Shown here: positions 61,735 to 64,000 of the stretch, one piece after another
Layout: each line of letters opens with the position of its first letter
How positions within the stretch are numbered: the first letter of the stretch is position 1
Source: Phytophthora quininea
Taxonomy: Eukaryota; Oomycota; Peronosporomycetes; Peronosporales; Peronosporaceae
Assembly: GCA_011947345.1 (NCBI GenBank)
Contig: JAAVTG010000039.1
Coordinates: forward strand, 186,001-250,000
Length of the DNA: 64,000 nt
Direction: 5' to 3'
Notes under the pieces: model-generated
Database searches by the model: none
The model's input: only the letters and a program-made list of their open reading frames with translations
What the model was told of the DNA's origin: nothing
Position numbers and translations under genes: made by a program

Positions 61735-62893
61735 CTTGAGGCTCTCTCGGACAGGAAGAACACTCGACGGCTCGCGCTTCTTTTTCAGCAGTGAAGCCCC
61801 CACCGGCCGGCGCGTTCTTGGGGCTCGAGGACGTGAGAGCGACCGACGACAAGGAACTTGTACCGGTACGCAACTCCTCCAGAGAAAAGCGGCACTGGCC
61901 GTTTGTATGAGGAAAGACCTAGCCGCGAACCGAACCCATCGCGGTCTGCGCCAATCCGCGCGCGCCAAACTGTCTCGAAATGTGTCAACGTCAAAATTGA
62001 CTCGCGGCGCGTCGCCCGCCGTACTCTCTGTCATACGAGTCTCTTATGAGCCGGACGCGATGTGTGCACAATCCCAGGAGCGACAGCGTCGACGACTGCA
62101 GGACGATGACAACGGGCGCTGGGATACTGACGTTGCCAGCGAGCGACCGCCGAAAAAAACGCATTTCTTATCGTGAATTTCGCGATAGCGAACCCTAGTC
62201 GCGGCTCTGTCGCACGCGTTGAAGTTGCCTGCGTCGAGCTGTATTTTCACTCGAGCCCGCTAAAACAGGCAACAAACGCGTAGCATGGCGCCCTACCAGC
62301 CGGTGCTAGACCCTCTTGCGGCGCAAGCAGATCACAGCACTCGCTGTAGACGAAGATGGCATGAGTTTCTTCGAACCACTCTTGTCGACGTTGCAGCGCT
62401 GGGATTGGTCCGAATTAATACCCCTCCTGATTGGATAATAATGGATCATATACGACGCCACGATGGCAATGTCCTGATGTTGAAGGTGCTGTCAATGGGG
62501 GCTTGCAGCGACAAGACGCGGGGGGCAAGCCTCCCGGCCAGCCATTGCGCGGCCATGACGAGCAGAGCGCGGCGCTCGAGCCTGGGGCCGCGATCCTGGT
62601 CGCCGATCTCCGTGGATCGGACGCGCTGCGTTGAACTTCAAACTCGCCTGTCCGTCCGTCACATGCGAGAGTATCTTTCGCCAGGCGCCCGAAACGGATG
62701 CTGGCGCATTTGCCAGTGGTCGCGCCGGCGCCGGCGAGTCGCCCCGGCAAGGACTTCCGCCCCAAGCTGCTGCTGCTTCCGGTGCTGTTGCTGCACATTG
62801 CGTTGCTGGCGGTGTCTTCTGCAAAGCGTCGGGTCGACAAGCAAATCTGGCGGGAGCTGGAAACCGGAGGCCTGGATACGGCCCGACGCTGCG
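61735..62893. other. Intergenic region between kinase (-) and TIP41 (+)
   Basis: Divergent promoter region. A + strand frame from 62698 encodes a hydrophobic helix (KLLLLPVLLLHIALLAV) and a basic stretch with GC-rich codons, but it overlaps TIP41 exon 1 in another frame. I leave it unannotated as a gene. Confidence 0.4.
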
Positions 62894-64000
62894 ATGGCCA
62901 CCTCGACGGCTGCGCCGCATGGCGCCTCCGAGTCCACGCGCGACATCCGCAGATGGACCTTTGTCTGCCGCAAGGCACCCGCGATGAGCTCCGAGCAGCG
63001 CGAGCAACTGGCGGCGGAGCTCTGCCTCGCTCCCGCGATCCCTCTGCCTGAAGTGGTGTTCGCCGACAGCACGCTCCATGTGGACTTCGCTGCACGCGGG
63101 GTGGCGATTCACTTTGACGCCAAGGAGGCGCTGCATACGTGGATGGCGGATCACGCTGAGGACACGTGAGTAGGCTTGAATTGCTACCGTGTATTGAGCT
63201 TTTGTTGCCGTTGAGGAATATATGAATCCGAAGACTAACATAACGTTGTTTGACGTATTCCAGAGAGCATTGGCAACCTTCGTCATTTGACTTTAAGTAC
63301 AGGTAAGTCTTGCAAAGCAATACATGGCAGAGCTCGCGGCTGATTGGACTTTGATTGGGGCTAGCACGAGTTATAAAGGCTCCGTCACGCAAGAGGTAAA
63401 ACGCCATCTTAAACGGTTTTGCTACGAGCTATGTGTGTTTAATATGTTACATTTTTGCAGGGGCAAACAGTGACAATTGATCAAACAACAGAGAAGCTTC
63501 CTCTCGACAAGCTCCAACAACAGGTTTCCATTTTGTTCTACGACCGTGTCCTCCTTTTTGAAGGTAATGGCAGAGATATTCTTCTCTGCGCTACGTTAGA
63601 TCGTGCTAGCGCTAATGCTGCAATTTCACAGACGATATCCGAGACCTCGGCGAGATCTACGTCGAAGTGCGAGTGGTAAGTGCGGATGAGGTGAAGACTC
63701 AGTAAGACTTACTACAATGGACGATCCTGCTAACAGACTCTGTTGACAACTATGTTTTGCAGCGAGCAATGGAGTTTGGGTTTCTCTTATTGTGCAGATA
63801 CTACTGCCGGGTCGATGGGAAGGTAGTAATACCTCCAACTTCTTTATGACATAACGTTCACGTTTCTCATCGATGGTGTTCGCGTATTCAGGACTTGAAG
63901 CTCGTGGATACTCGCTATTACCATGAATTCGGCGATGACTTCGTTTGGAGAGACTCAGAGGTTCGCGAAGCAAGCATTTCAGACTTGAAGCAGGTATCGT
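62894..64000 (+). CDS. TIPRL: TIP41-like protein, 5' part (runs off the right edge)
   Basis: TIP41/TIPRL binds PP2A-type phosphatases and acts in TOR signalling. Exons: 62894-63165, 63264-63302, 63365-63395, 63461-63563, 63632-63675, 63763-63822 and 63892 to about 63993 (a GT at 63994 may be the next donor). Every junction is in phase. Family landmarks: TRDIRRWTFVCRKAPAM, PLPEVVFADSTLHVDF, IHFDAKEAL, TSYKGSV, ILFYDRVLLFEDDI, DLGEIYVEVRV, GFLLLCRYYCRVDGK and DTRYYHEF. The unusually short exons of 31, 39 and 44 bp are supported by an exact match to the family order. The ATG at 62894 was chosen because homology begins a few residues later. The C-terminus lies outside the window. No slip. Confidence 0.9.

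Noticed and set aside
62285..62893. Long N-terminal extension of TIP41 from an ATG at 62285
   Set aside because: The translation is Arg/Ser/Cys-rich without similarity. TIP41 homology starts just after the ATG at 62894.

Overview
This 64-kb window looks like nuclear DNA of an oomycete, most likely Phytophthora or a close relative. That is an inference from several features: dense genes on both strands, short introns (about 45-125 bp, GTRNGT...YAG, often with a CTAA-type branch site), GC-rich codon third positions, initiator-like YCAYTYY motifs about 30 bp before some ATGs, a secreted KatG, and oomycete-style hAT and Mutator-like transposon remains. I saw no bacterial, viral, CRISPR, rRNA or tRNA feature.

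Layout. 1-30.4 kb is a compact block of conserved genes: the 5' part of NTAN1 (-), a three-copy DUF6818-like protein (+), TMEM245-like (-), an acidic coiled-coil protein (-), a single-pass membrane protein (+), WDR27 (-), a SET-domain methyltransferase (+), GGNBP2-like (+), the kinetochore protein NDC80 (-), a second single-pass protein (+), the ribosomal chaperone ACL4 (+) and an 8-kb BEACH/WD40 gene (-). 30.4-38.8 kb is a redox/detoxification block. It holds two secreted catalase-peroxidase (katG) genes lying head to head in a 2207-bp inverted repeat that appears identical, followed by three sigma-like glutathione S-transferases. 39-53 kb is gene-poor and transposon-rich: a 1.45-kb fold-back element with about 400-bp terminal inverted repeats, a decayed hAT transposase, a small zinc-finger-like gene split by a stop codon, a degenerate tandem repeat and a decayed MULE. 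53-64 kb is compact again: an unrecognised coiled-coil gene (-), DNA polymerase alpha subunit B (-), AP endonuclease 2 (+), a protein kinase (-) and the 5' part of TIP41 (+), which runs off the window.

Two points govern how to read the annotation. First, at least twenty clear coding frames are interrupted by an apparent single missing base, mostly in runs of 4-5 identical bases, while the protein on both sides is well conserved. I read these as probable sequence or assembly errors and annotate the genes as functional with 'frame slips'. Second, several pairs are divergent with only 105-225 bp between start codons (NTAN1/DUF6818, WDR27/SET, POLA2/APE2, GST-2/GST-3), so they probably share promoters. 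The two katG copies share their transcribed region but have different upstream DNA. Exon limits were deduced by eye from splice motifs and reading phase, without transcript data.
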